Assembly: GCA_947166385.1 (NCBI GenBank)
Contig: CAMVEB010000027.1
Span: 1 to 49,682, forward strand
From: an uncultured Clostridia bacterium
Lineage (GTDB): Bacteria; Bacillota; Clostridia; Christensenellales; Aristaeellaceae
Reading direction: 5' to 3'
DNA length: 49,682 nucleotides
The position numbers were made by a program, and so were the translations under genes. Every line of letters starts with the position of its first letter. Positions within the stretch are counted from its first letter, which is position 1. This document shows positions 17,340 through 26,374 of this stretch, piece by piece. The notes under the pieces were generated by a model. It saw only the letters and a list, made by a program, of their open reading frames with translations. It had not been told where the DNA came from and ran no database searches.

Positions 17340-18955
17340 TCAAACTTCCCACATTAAAAACATCCATTGAACCTTGAAAATTCTATAAGAACCAAGCTGA
17401 AATTTCAATCAGGACGCTTTCAAGCGTAATGCATGCTGATAACTGACCGGGAGCCGATCAATGAATTCATTCATGAACTCATCCAGCTGTTCATCCGATA
17501 GCCCGAAACGTTCCTGAATCATCTGGAGCATTATGTCAACGATAAGCTGAAGTACATGCCCAAAGGTAATATCCGCCAGTTCATCGATCATGAGGAGAAA
17601 TAGTTCGCTGATTGTCCGGTCATCACTACTGTTTCGCTGTTGCAGGGATAGCAGCATATACCGAATGAAGACCAGTGAAACATGAGCGGTTAGTGCATCA
17701 TAGGAAAGGCTATGACACTCGGAACTCAGGTTCAGCATGGATTTGCAGGTCTTGAAAAAGACCTCGATATCCCAGCGTTTCCCATAGATGCGAAGTATCT
17801 CTTCTTCTGGTAGATTGGTGTCTGTGCAGATAAAAGCAATCCAGTCTTTCTTCTTGTTTCGGTTCCGGACACATACGATCTTCGCCGGAAGGGATTCTCC
17901 ACTCTTCAGGGAGATATTGACATTCACGGACAGCAGGTACTTGGAACGACCGCGGCGTTTCTTGCACATTCCAAAGATCTGCTTGATGTTCATCCGTTTT
18001 CCGTCGAATTCATAGAACACCTTGGAGGTGTGGACTTCTTAATCATGGCGATCGTGTTCAGTTCACATTCATTGTGGATTCGGATGATATCCTTTGGATT
18101 GGAAAACCATGTGTCAAACAGGACATTTTTTGCGCTGTGTCCCGTCTTGAGTGCTGTTTTCAGCATATCCAGCATAACGTCGGTAGCTTTGCTGAGCGCC
18201 TGCTTCCGTCGCTTGGCTGCCAGGGAGCGTTGATCGAACTGCTTTGTAACGCCAACCATGTTATGGGCTTTTGACGATCCTAACAAGCGGCCGAGAATCG
18301 GGAAAAGGCTGTTGCCGTCGGACCAAGCCAGCGTCAGAAGACGAAAACCGCGCTTGTACTTCATGGACACATGATCGAACACCCGTGAGCACAGTTCTGT
18401 TTTCTTCCCGCCGGTTCTCTTAAACAGACTGTCATCGATGATGAACACATCCTGACGGTCTTTACTGGTCAGCCTCCGAATGGATCCGTTGATGATTCGC
18501 GCTGACAGCGTACACGTAAGGCGTTCCCAGTTTGTCCTGGCTGAATTCAGAAACCGGTAAACGGTATTCTTACCGAAGACTTCGGAATAACGCCCTGTCA
18601 TAATCTGCATGTACATACTGCGGTCACAGAAGACAAGGCACAGCAAATATCGAAAGATCTGGAATGCAGAATGCCCTTTCTGCTTTTCGGCCCGGCAGAC
18701 TTTCAGGAGTTCCCTGACCCTGTAGTAAGTGAAGAATTTCTTCAGAGTTCCTTCGATTTCCCTCTGTTCATTCTCGCTGATCTGTGTTATGCTTGTCATG
18801 GCAAAAGCCTCCTTGGTATAGTTGTTTGTTGGCGCTTACATTATACCATATATAGAGGGCTCTTGCCTTTATTTTTCAATGTTCTCGGTGTTTTTTTGCT
18901 TGGCTCCTATAGAGTTTTCAAGGTCCGATCTACATTATTCATGTGGGAAGTTTGA
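17340..18955 (-). mobile_element. IS4-family insertion sequence, complete ends
   Basis: A 1616-bp element with long imperfect terminal inverted repeats at 17340-17397 and 18898-18955. Read inward, both ends share TCAAACTTCCCACAT, then ACCTTGAAAA, TCTATA and CCAAGC at matching spacing. It is flanked by a perfect 9-bp duplication, GTTATGATC. It carries one transposase gene, split by a -1 frameshift. The ends and duplication are read directly from the sequence; the IS4 family assignment rests on the transposase and on the duplication length. It inserted into the last codons of the ketoisomerase gene, in the same orientation as the operon. Confidence 0.93.
17409..18799 (-). pseudogene. IS4-family transposase split by a -1 frameshift
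   Basis: The N-terminal part (17990-18799) starts at an ATG after AAGGAGG. It includes DVFIIDDSLFKRTGG and NVLFDTWFSNPKDI, which supply two catalytic aspartates. The C-terminal part (to 17409) continues one frame back with KVFYEFDGKRMNIKQIF and carries the IS4 signature IYGKRWDIEVFFKTCK (Y-x2-R-x3-E-x6-K type). The frames overlap at about 17990-18036, and the switch must fall there. A break near CACACCTCCAAGG gives the most natural protein. No canonical slippery heptamer is seen, so a one-base indel is the simplest reading. Programmed -1 frameshifting is not excluded. The joined product would be about 460 residues. Confidence 0.88.
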
Positions 18956-19873
18956 GTTATGATCTATAATATATTGTTGAAAAGAATCATGCTCTCTAAT
19001 ATAGTCATCCTCAAAATAATAGTCTGATGCTGCTACACATAATACAGAATCCTTCTGTAACCAAATCATCTCGCGCCATGTGCATTTATCTATTACTATT
19101 CCAATACTCGGATCCGAAAGTTCGATTTCCTCCCTCCCTAATTCGTTTTCAAGAACCAATTGTATCCTTCCATATGGACAGAACAATATTTGTTTCAATT
19201 CTTTGTGTGCGTGGAAACCACGTCTTACACCTTCCGGCACTTTTGAAATATAGTATATTCGCTTAACTTCAAACGGTATGTCTCGCTTTGATTCGAAGAA
19301 TGACAATTCTCCTGCTTCTATTGTTGGAATTGTTTTTATATGGATTACTTTACACCCTGCCACATAATCTCTTATGTTATATTCATCACCTTTTAATACT
19401 GAATACCATTTAAGATTATCAACTCCCTTATATCTTTCCAAAATCTTTTGAGGAATATCTATTGCTTCGTTGAAATTATGCTTGTCATAGAATCGGACTG
19501 CTCTTTCGTTATTCCTTGAGACACACCAATATACACTTTCAAGTTTCATTTCATCAAATGCTTTTTTTAAAACCTCTTCCATCCCAAACCACGCATAACC
19601 ACGACCCATTGATATTCTTCTTACTGTTATTGCAAACTCTGCATTGAAATCTTTTATATGTTTGAGACTTACCGTTCCCATATATTCATCCTCATCAGAA
19701 ACAATGGCGAGATGTAAATCGCTATTACTTTCCCAACTTGCTTTGATGAATGCTTCCGCGTCTTTTATTGTCTTATTCGAGAAATCTGTCCTAAGATCTT
19801 CTGTAACTTTTTTATCATGCATCCACTCTATCATCAATGGAGCATCCTTTAAATCAAGTTTTCTTAACCGCAT
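18935..19873 (-). CDS. GNAT acetyltransferase / dTDP-4-keto-6-deoxyhexose 3,4-ketoisomerase fusion
   Basis: 312 residues. Residues 1-165 form a GNAT N-acetyltransferase domain (MGRGYAWFGMEEVL acetyl-CoA region; VSRNNERAVRFYDKHNF). Residues about 175-312 form a WxcM/FdtA/QdtA-type cupin, with RGFHAHKELKQILFC, IDKCTWREM and EDDYIREHDSFQQY. It would isomerise dTDP-4-keto-6-deoxyglucose to the 3-keto sugar and acetylate the later 3-amino sugar, bracketing the adjacent aminotransferase step. Known bifunctional relatives use hexapeptide-repeat acetyltransferases, so the GNAT partner is unusual. The last six residues, SNFPHE, are encoded by the IS4 end; the uninterrupted gene would have ended HNQ. 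The product (3-acetamido-3,6-dideoxy-galactose or -glucose) cannot be decided by eye. Confidence 0.88.
   Translation of the reverse strand: MRLRKLDLKDAPLMIEWMHDKKVTEDLRTDFSNKTIKDAEAFIKASWESNSDLHLAIVSDEDEYMGTVSLKHIKDFNAEFAITVRRISMGRGYAWFGMEEVLKKAFDEMKLESVYWCVSRNNERAVRFYDKHNFNEAIDIPQKILERYKGVDNLKWYSVLKGDEYNIRDYVAGCKVIHIKTIPTIEAGELSFFESKRDIPFEVKRIYYISKVPEGVRRGFHAHKELKQILFCPYGRIQLVLENELGREEIELSDPSIGIVIDKCTWREMIWLQKDSVLCVAASDYYFEDDYIREHDSFQQYIIDHNSNFPHE
18956..18964. repeat. Target-site duplication, right copy
   Basis: GTTATGATC directly follows the right end of the IS4-type element and matches 17331-17339. Within the ketoisomerase gene it encodes Asp-His-Asn on the minus strand. Confidence 0.93.
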
Positions 19874-19875
19874 AT

Positions 19876-20976
19876 CTACACCTCGAAATCGTTTATAGCA
19901 TCAATTACAAATTGAACTTCTTCATCTGATATACCATAATACATCGGAAGACTCAGTTCGGTCGAACTAATCATTTCAGCTATTGGAAGCTTTCCCTTTT
20001 TTATTTTCAGATCCTCGTAACATTTTTGTAGATGCATTGGAATCGGATAGTGTTTATTCGTTCCGACACCCTTTTCATTCAAATATTTCTCCAATTTGTC
20101 TCGCTCATCGCAACGAATCCCATATATATGCCAAACAGGAATGCAATCAGGAATCACATAGGGTTTGATCACTTTGATATTATTAATTCCTTCCGTATAT
20201 TTTTTCGCAATTCGTCTTCGTTCTTCATTCATTCGACCCAAATGAGGAAGCTTTGCAGAAAGAAATGCCGCCTGTAATTCATCCAGCCTGCTGTTATTGC
20301 CTTTGTATACATGATGATATTTAAAATCCGAACCATAATTCCCTAATGCCCGAACTTTTTCAGCTATTTCCTGATTATTCGTTATTACAGCCCCCGCGTC
20401 ACCTAATGCACCAAGATTTTTTCCCGGGTAAAAAGAAAAGCCAGCAGCGTCGCCAAATGTGCCAATTTTGCGTCCTTTGTATGTTGCGCCATGTGCCTGA
20501 GCACAATCCTCTATAACATATAAATGATATCTCTTTGCAATCTCCATGATTGGATCCATGTCACATGGCTGACCGTAAAGATGAACCGGCATTATTGCTT
20601 TTGTCTTTTCTGTTATGGCATCTTCTATCAACTCTGGCGAAATATTGAATGTTCGTATATCTGGTTCAACAAATATCGGCTTTGCGCCTACATATGTTAC
20701 AGCCAGCGCGGTTGCTATATAGGTATTTGACGGGACAATTACCTCATCACTCGCGTGTATTTCAAGCGCTTTCAAAATCAGCATGAGGGCATCCAATCCA
20801 TTTCCAACACCAATGCAATATTTTGTTCCACAGTATTCAGCAAATGCTTTTTCAAATATCTCGTCTTCCTTTCCTTCAATATACCAGGAAGACCTAAACA
20901 CCCGGTCAAAAGCATTTCTTAATTCTGTATTCAATTCTTTTTCCATAGGTAGGAATGATACAAAAGGTACCTTCAT
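19876..20976 (-). CDS. DegT/DnrJ/EryC1 aminotransferase, FdtB/QdtB-like
   Basis: A 366-residue PLP-dependent sugar aminotransferase. Seen: N-terminal [13 protein letters not shown], the cofactor-pocket [45 protein letters not shown] and [13 protein letters not shown], whose lysine (in [10 protein letters not shown]) is the Schiff-base residue. This set is characteristic of 3-ketosugar aminotransferases such as FdtB and QdtB. It lies 2 bp upstream of the ketoisomerase fusion, so the two steps are encoded back to back. Its substrate would derive from RmlA and RmlB encoded at 42-43.8 kb. GAGG lies 9 nt before the ATG. Confidence 0.9.
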   Translation of the reverse strand: MKVPFVSFLPMEKELNTELRNAFDRVFRSSWYIEGKEDEIFEKAFAEYCGTKYCIGVGNGLDALMLILKALEIHASDEVIVPSNTYIATALAVTYVGAKPIFVEPDIRTFNISPELIEDAITEKTKAIMPVHLYGQPCDMDPIMEIAKRYHLYVIEDCAQAHGATYKGRKIGTFGDAAGFSFYPGKNLGALGDAGAVITNNQEIAEKVRALGNYGSDFKYHHVYKGNNSRLDELQAAFLSAKLPHLGRMNEERRRIAKKYTEGINNIKVIKPYVIPDCIPVWHIYGIRCDERDKLEKYLNEKGVGTNKHYPIPMHLQKCYEDLKIKKGKLPIAEMISSTELSLPMYYGISDEEVQFVIDAINDFEV

Positions 20977-20982
20977 ATATAT

Positions 20983-22200
20983 TTACCTCTGATTTTCAAT
21001 AATGTCCATTAGGTAACGTTCTGCCACTTCACGTTCCGAATAATGCATGGCGGTATCGATCGCAGCCTGTCCTATACGGTTTCTTTCCTCTGTGGACAAA
21101 CAGTTTATCCTTCTATATACTCCTTCAAGTTCTTGCTGATCCCCCGCAGAACAGATAAAACCATTTTCACCATCATTAATAATACCATCAAAACCTTCAC
21201 CCCGTGATGCAATCGTTAAACATCCTTGAAGCATCGACTCAATATAAACCATTCCATATGCTTCCCCGTGGCTAATTAATGTAAAAACCTGAGCTTCACT
21301 CATCTTCTTTAATACTTCTTCCCGCGAGACTCTGCCGGTAAATATGATTCTTTTTTCTGCCTTTAAATCTGTAACTAACTTCTTTAGATAATCTTCTTCC
21401 GGTCCACCTCCAACCACTGTCAACGTATCTTTGCCCCTTGCGGTATTCAGAAATGCTTTGATTACAACATCCAAATGCTTCCTTTTGATCAAACTGCCCA
21501 CATAAAGATGCCGGGCACCTTCTCCAAAATCCTGTTTATCACAAGTCTTTTTTACTGCATGCACTGCATCATTCGGTACCCCAGAGCAACAGACAAAAGG
21601 CCGTTTTTTTAATCCCAATAACCTCTGTATCTCATTTGCTTCCGTGATGGAACGAGCTCCGACCGCTCCTATCCTGCTGATACTTTCCCTGATTCTGTAT
21701 CTTCGAATATTCGTCTCATCGCAGTCCTGGTGAAAAACAATAGATGATTTAGCTTGATAATACTCTGCCAGATTGGCTGTCAATTCCATACTTGGGTTAG
21801 CAAAATGACCGACAATCATTTCCGGTCTGAATTCTTCGTCAGCAAGTATTTTTTTGATTTTTTTTACTTGTCTTCTCATGGCATCAGAAGAATAAGCTTG
21901 TCCCGGCTTCATTTTCAACATAGGCAAACGAAATACCTTTGCGCCGTTTTCTTCTCTGCTAAGCTCTTTTCGTGAAGCAATCGGAGGAACCATTGTTGAT
22001 ATCTTGCCGGCAAAATGATCCTTGATGCCTGTTGGAATCAAATAAAAAACAAGAGGGAACTTACTTGGGCAATGCATGACTACAACATTGTTTCCCATAG
22101 CAGTCCATTCCTTAACAAAATAATTAACAGTTTTTGTTGGTTTGTTATCCCCGGCATCATCCGGCTGCGAAAACATCTGCGTTACAACAAGTATGTTCAC
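20983..22200 (-). CDS. Family 4 glycosyltransferase
   Basis: A 405-residue GT-B glycosyltransferase. The acceptor domain begins VNILVVTQMFSQPDDAGDNKP. The donor domain has RHLYVGSLIKRKHLDVVIKA, LTVVGGGPEEDYLKKL and AQVFTLISHGEAYGMVYIE, which contains the E-x7-E type site. I choose the GTG at 22200 because GAGGGA precedes it by a proper distance and because it starts at the conserved NILVVTQ. A TTG at 22224 would overlap the upstream gene. It sits 6 nt upstream of the aminotransferase gene. Sugar specificity is unknown. Confidence 0.88.
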   Translation of the reverse strand: MNILVVTQMFSQPDDAGDNKPTKTVNYFVKEWTAMGNNVVVMHCPSKFPLVFYLIPTGIKDHFAGKISTMVPPIASRKELSREENGAKVFRLPMLKMKPGQAYSSDAMRRQVKKIKKILADEEFRPEMIVGHFANPSMELTANLAEYYQAKSSIVFHQDCDETNIRRYRIRESISRIGAVGARSITEANEIQRLLGLKKRPFVCCSGVPNDAVHAVKKTCDKQDFGEGARHLYVGSLIKRKHLDVVIKAFLNTARGKDTLTVVGGGPEEDYLKKLVTDLKAEKRIIFTGRVSREEVLKKMSEAQVFTLISHGEAYGMVYIESMLQGCLTIASRGEGFDGIINDGENGFICSAGDQQELEGVYRRINCLSTEERNRIGQAAIDTAMHYSEREVAERYLMDIIENQR

Positions 22201-22204
22201 GTTC

Positions 22205-23437
22205 TTATCCCTCAATCCTATCAATCAACACCTTGACAAGATTTTTGTAATCATATTCCTCCGCTGTTTTTCTGGCATTACGACAATATGTCTCATATTC
22301 ATTGTGATCCATCCGACTGAATCGCTCTATCGCATCTGCGATTAAAGTCGGATCATTCCGCACTGAGATCCCTGCTTCCTTCTCTTCAACCAAATCATAA
22401 TTTGGCTGAATCATTGAAAGCACTGGTTTCCCACTAGCAAAATACATAAACAGTTTATTGGGACTGATGCCGTATTTCCATAATGGAGAATCCCGAAAAG
22501 TGAAAATATTTAAATCGCCTCTAGACAACAAATTCGCGCCATATTCTACATCCAGTTTCCCTTTAAATTTGATATTCTTTAGCCCGAGTTCACTGACTCT
22601 TTCCTTTAGTTTTTCTTCTTGGTTCCCATATCCGTATACCAAAATTATGATATCTGTACGATTTCTTTCCTGTAGTATCCTGGCTGTTTCCACCAGAACA
22701 TCTAATCCATTCATTGCACTTATAGAACCAAGATAAATAACTTTATATTTTTCACTATCTAAATCCACATCATCCAAATGATACATTTTTCGCTGTTGAT
22801 CGACTTTCTCCAGATCAACGCCATTGTTCAGATAACCTATATTTCTTGTATCAACATCTCCCCCTGTCTCTCTGTTCCACCCCTTATCAATGATATAGTC
22901 TCGTCCGCCTTGCATAGAGAAAATTATATGATTTGCTTTGCTATATGTTTTATGTTCAAGATGATATAAATACTTTGCAACCAAAGATCCTTTCTTGATA
23001 TATCCCATCTCTATGAAACCTTCAGGCCAAAGATCCAGAATATCATAGATGATTTTCGTATTATACCGTTTCATCCATTTTAAAAACACATATCCGAAAA
23101 GTCCTGCAAAATCCGAAACTATAATATCCGGTTTTGGAAATTTTGATCGATATTTCCATAACCGTTTTTGAAATTGCAAAGCAGCTATTATTCGTTCATA
23201 TCCTCTATGATAGTCAATTGTTTTGATGATGTATCCCTTTGCTTCTTCTCCCTCAACATATTTATATTTTTCCGAGTCGGAAATCAGATTGTCCCCGCCT
23301 TTTTGTTCAGCACTGCCGCAAAAAAGATAAACATCATACCCCTTTTCAGAAAGAAGCCGAGCTAAAACAGTTTGTCGGGAAGTCTTTTCTGTTGGACCAT
23401 TATATTCATTAACAATCCAAACTACTTTCTGTTGCAT
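22205..23437 (-). CDS. Family 4 glycosyltransferase, WbuB-like
   Basis: A 410-residue GT4 enzyme resembling WbuB-type transferases that act early in repeat-unit assembly. Seen: KVVWIVNEYNGPTEKTSRQTVLARLL at the start, IIYDILDLWPEGFIE, VIYLGSISAMNGLDVLVETA and the C-terminal donor-site region WKYGISPNKLFMYFASGKPV. That last pattern, P-x-K-L-F-x-Y, is typical for the WbuB group in place of the classic E-x7-E. The ATG at 23437 follows AGGTGG; a GTG three codons earlier is less favoured. The gene is followed after 4 nt by another GT4. Confidence 0.87.
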   Translation of the reverse strand: MQQKVVWIVNEYNGPTEKTSRQTVLARLLSEKGYDVYLFCGSAEQKGGDNLISDSEKYKYVEGEEAKGYIIKTIDYHRGYERIIAALQFQKRLWKYRSKFPKPDIIVSDFAGLFGYVFLKWMKRYNTKIIYDILDLWPEGFIEMGYIKKGSLVAKYLYHLEHKTYSKANHIIFSMQGGRDYIIDKGWNRETGGDVDTRNIGYLNNGVDLEKVDQQRKMYHLDDVDLDSEKYKVIYLGSISAMNGLDVLVETARILQERNRTDIIILVYGYGNQEEKLKERVSELGLKNIKFKGKLDVEYGANLLSRGDLNIFTFRDSPLWKYGISPNKLFMYFASGKPVLSMIQPNYDLVEEKEAGISVRNDPTLIADAIERFSRMDHNEYETYCRNARKTAEEYDYKNLVKVLIDRIEG

Positions 23438-23548
23438 TTTGGCCACCTGAAATCAAAACATTATCATTATAGAAAATATCTGCTCTTTGAATTCTATGTG
23501 CATTCAATTACATATAATCAATATCCAGTTAAAACAAAATAATTTGTT

Positions 23549-24553
23549 CTATTCTAAAATACGGTCATTCACTTCGCCGGCTGGCTTTTTTCTTATAACA
23601 ACACTGTCATACATCATCATAACAATTCCCTCATCATAGGCACCTATCTGAGCCGTATTTATTTCACCGTGGAGGTTTCTTTCAATCATTTTGATGAAAT
23701 CTACTCCTGCACTATATGCATGTAAATACGCTCCTCCAAACCGCGGGTTTACCTCTGACAAATAGTATTCACCATCTTTATAAAAGAAATCAACATCAAT
23801 AGGTCCATTAAACTTAAAATGCCTTAACGCTTTTTGAACAAAACTAAATAGTTTTTCATCTTTGAAAGAGATAGTTTTATTCGCTCCACCAATAGTTGTT
23901 GAAATCTTTCGCTTTGTAAAAATTGATACTGGAAGATGGCTAATTGTATCCACATATATATCCGCATCCAAATCAAAGCATTCTGTGCCTGTCATTAATT
24001 CTTGTGCTATTAAACTTGAATCCTGTTCAAATGCTGCACGAAGAGCTTCTTGATCAAAGATCTTCCTTGCACCAACGCTTCCACTTCCAGTACGAGGTTT
24101 GACAAAAATCGGGAAAGAACACTCCCCTTTCTTTATCGCTTCTATTGTTTCATCATATGTGCCCCACGTCATTGGTGTTTTAATACCCTTTGTTTGAAGA
24201 TACTTAAACATATCATATTTGTTAAAACATAGTTTCGCAGTTTCTATGTATGGTGTCAGCACTTCCACCCCTATCTCTTGAAATCGTTCCCTGTTTTCTG
24301 CCAAAAGTACTATCTCCGGATCAATAAATGTCATCACTGCATTAATGTGTTTACATTTGCAGATGTCCAGAATAACATCCATATATTCTGGTGAATCAAT
24401 TCGTGGAACCAGATATTGCTGATCAGCAAAATACAAAGCCGGTGCATATGGACTATTATCCGTAGCAATAATATGAGAACCTTTTTCCATTGAGCGCCTG
24501 AAATCTTTTATTAGTTCTCCACGGCGTCCCACACTGCACATCAGATAATTCAT
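23549..24553 (-). CDS. ATP-grasp ligase (carbamoyl-phosphate-synthase-like)
   Basis: A 334-residue ATP-grasp protein, a class that joins a carboxylate to an amine or thiol via an acyl-phosphate. Seen: the pre-ATP-grasp Rossmann-like start NYLMCSVGRRGELI, the ATP-binding FPIFVKPRTGSGSVGARKI, LIAQELMTGTECFDLDADIY and the metal-binding FNGPIDVDFFYKDGEYYLSEVNPRFGG. It abuts the PLP decarboxylase gene without a gap, which suggests the two act in sequence on one small molecule. A role in adding an amino acid or amine to a sugar carboxylate is possible but inferred. GGAG precedes the ATG by 8 nt. Confidence 0.85.
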   Translation of the reverse strand: MNYLMCSVGRRGELIKDFRRSMEKGSHIIATDNSPYAPALYFADQQYLVPRIDSPEYMDVILDICKCKHINAVMTFIDPEIVLLAENRERFQEIGVEVLTPYIETAKLCFNKYDMFKYLQTKGIKTPMTWGTYDETIEAIKKGECSFPIFVKPRTGSGSVGARKIFDQEALRAAFEQDSSLIAQELMTGTECFDLDADIYVDTISHLPVSIFTKRKISTTIGGANKTISFKDEKLFSFVQKALRHFKFNGPIDVDFFYKDGEYYLSEVNPRFGGAYLHAYSAGVDFIKMIERNLHGEINTAQIGAYDEGIVMMMYDSVVIRKKPAGEVNDRILE

Positions 24554-25726
24554 TTACACAGTCTCCATTCTATAATAATCCTTTATAGTCATTGCCTTAC
24601 GGACAAGTGTTAGTTCACCATTCGATTCAACATACACCGGTGGGTATGGTCTAATAAACGGACCTCCAAAAGTAACCGTGTAATTCCCCACACGCTGAAA
24701 AGAAATATCATCCCCGATTGAAAACTCCGGATAATCCTCAATAACCATAATTCGATCATGATCCATACATGTATAACCGCAAATAACTTGTCTAGGTATA
24801 GATGGTTTTTTCGCATTTGATGAGAAAAGATAATTCTTTTTTAACCAAAGCGGGTCAATATAAATCCTGCTGGCATCTGTTGTTACAATCCTGGCATGCA
24901 CTGTATCTTTTACATCTAAAATTGACGCATGCAACTCAACAGCAGATCCTATCAATGCTGAGCCTGGTTCAATAATCAAACATGTTATTGCTGGATCAAT
25001 CTCGTTTTTTAATTCTTCTCTGATAACTGACAAGTATTCTTCTGGAGTTGTTTTTTCTGGAACCCCACCAAAAAAACCGCCCCCTATATCAATATAGGAT
25101 AATTCTAATTGGTATTTTCTAATTATTTTTGCTGCATATTTTGCAATCTGGCGATATACGTCAACAGATCTTGTAATTGAATTCACATGAATATGCAAAC
25201 CAAAATTACCGTCGGTAGAAGCTTTCTGTATAATTGAGATAACCTTTTTGAGTTCACCGTTTTCTTCACTGAAGCCAAAACGAAACCCGTCCTCCTGATA
25301 TCCAACGTCTTCATTTTGAAATATTGATGGATCTACATTTACTCTGATTCCAATACGTTCAGTCTGCAGTAAACCATACCTCTCCAGATACTTCAACTCT
25401 TTCGCTGAATCAATATTAACTACAGAGCCTCCCGAAATTGCCTCTCGAAAACATATCTCTCCTTTTATTGGACCATTTAACACAATCTGTGTTGGAGAAT
25501 AACTGGACAAGAGAGCAAGTTGGTATTCTTCATCCGATACTACCTCTGCTGATATATCATGAGCTCTCATCCATTTTAGAATCCATGGAAGTGCATTTGT
25601 CTTAACTGAATAAGACAGTATAGAATTAGGCCAAAACAAATTCAATGCATTCCGAAATGCTTCAACATTCTGAGAAAGCAGTTCCTCACGAATCACAAAA
25701 TAAGGTGTCTGCAAATTCTTTATCAT
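24554..25726 (-). CDS. Fold-type III PLP-dependent decarboxylase (DAP/ornithine decarboxylase family)
   Basis: A 390-residue alanine-racemase-fold decarboxylase. The PLP lysine is in SILSYSVKTNALPWIL, the glycine-rich phosphate site in YIDIGGGFFGG, and the C-terminal dimer-interface cysteine region reads ICGYTCMDHDRI. It is shorter than typical diaminopimelate decarboxylase (about 420 residues) and lies in a polysaccharide locus. It is therefore more likely to make or act on an unusual amine or amino acid for decoration than to supply lysine. It overlaps the initiating-transferase gene by 4 bp (ATGA) and is contiguous with the ATP-grasp gene. The substrate is unknown. Confidence 0.85.
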   Translation of the reverse strand: MIKNLQTPYFVIREELLSQNVEAFRNALNLFWPNSILSYSVKTNALPWILKWMRAHDISAEVVSDEEYQLALLSSYSPTQIVLNGPIKGEICFREAISGGSVVNIDSAKELKYLERYGLLQTERIGIRVNVDPSIFQNEDVGYQEDGFRFGFSEENGELKKVISIIQKASTDGNFGLHIHVNSITRSVDVYRQIAKYAAKIIRKYQLELSYIDIGGGFFGGVPEKTTPEEYLSVIREELKNEIDPAITCLIIEPGSALIGSAVELHASILDVKDTVHARIVTTDASRIYIDPLWLKKNYLFSSNAKKPSIPRQVICGYTCMDHDRIMVIEDYPEFSIGDDISFQRVGNYTVTFGGPFIRPYPPVYVESNGELTLVRKAMTIKDYYRMETV

Positions 25727-26340
25727 CTGTTTTTTCCTCGTTCTATATCCAAATAAACTTCAACTTTATCCGTATCCACCGCAACATCCTCCCGCCTAAA
25801 GACTTTCTGGATCGTCTGTAGGAGAATTCTCATATCACCCAAAAAAGTAATATGCTGTACATATTCTATATCATAAGCCAGCCGTTGATCCCACCTCACC
25901 AAATTTCGTCCATTAATCTGCGCCAATCCCGTCAATCCCGGGCGAACATCATGACGATGCTTTTCCGCCTCAGTGTAATATGGCAAATATTGTACCAACA
26001 ACGGTCGTGGCCCTACCAGCGCCATATTTCCGATAAGAATATTTATCAATTCCGGTATTTCATCTATAGAGGTTGAACGAAGAAACTTCCCATAGGGAAT
26101 CAGACGGGCTTCGTCCGGGAGAAGATGGCCGGATTGATCCTTTTCATTGGTCATCGTGCGAAACTTGATCAGTTTGAAAATCTTTTCTTTCTTTCCGGGA
26201 CGTTCCTGGGTAAAGAAAGGATTACCTTTCATCTGAATGGTACCAAGTACAGTCAGCACCAGTAAAACAGGCGAAAGAAGGATAATTCCAAGAAGGCTGA
26301 GGATAAAGTCAATGAAGCGTTTAAAGAACTTTGCGTACAT
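25723..26340 (-). CDS. Initiating phosphosugar transferase, PglC/WbaP C-domain type
   Basis: A 205-residue monotopic phosphoglycosyl transferase that would place the first sugar phosphate on undecaprenyl phosphate. It has one N-terminal re-entrant hydrophobic helix (FIDFILSLLGIILLSPVLLVL). Then come PFFTQERPGKKEKIFKLIKF with RTM, the catalytic-type TSIDEIPELINILIGNM, LVGPRPLL and VRPGLTGLAQINGRN. Size and sequence resemble PglC, which uses UDP-diNAc-bacillosamine. That fits the PglE-like aminotransferase directly upstream and the PglF-like dehydratase at 30.6 kb. The ATG at 26340 with AAGGA 9-10 nt upstream is preferred over a GTG at 26358. Confidence 0.93.
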   Translation of the reverse strand: MYAKFFKRFIDFILSLLGIILLSPVLLVLTVLGTIQMKGNPFFTQERPGKKEKIFKLIKFRTMTNEKDQSGHLLPDEARLIPYGKFLRSTSIDEIPELINILIGNMALVGPRPLLVQYLPYYTEAEKHRHDVRPGLTGLAQINGRNLVRWDQRLAYDIEYVQHITFLGDMRILLQTIQKVFRREDVAVDTDKVEVYLDIERGKNR

Positions 26341-26374
26341 CGTAATAAGATCCTTCACTTCGTTCGGGATAACA

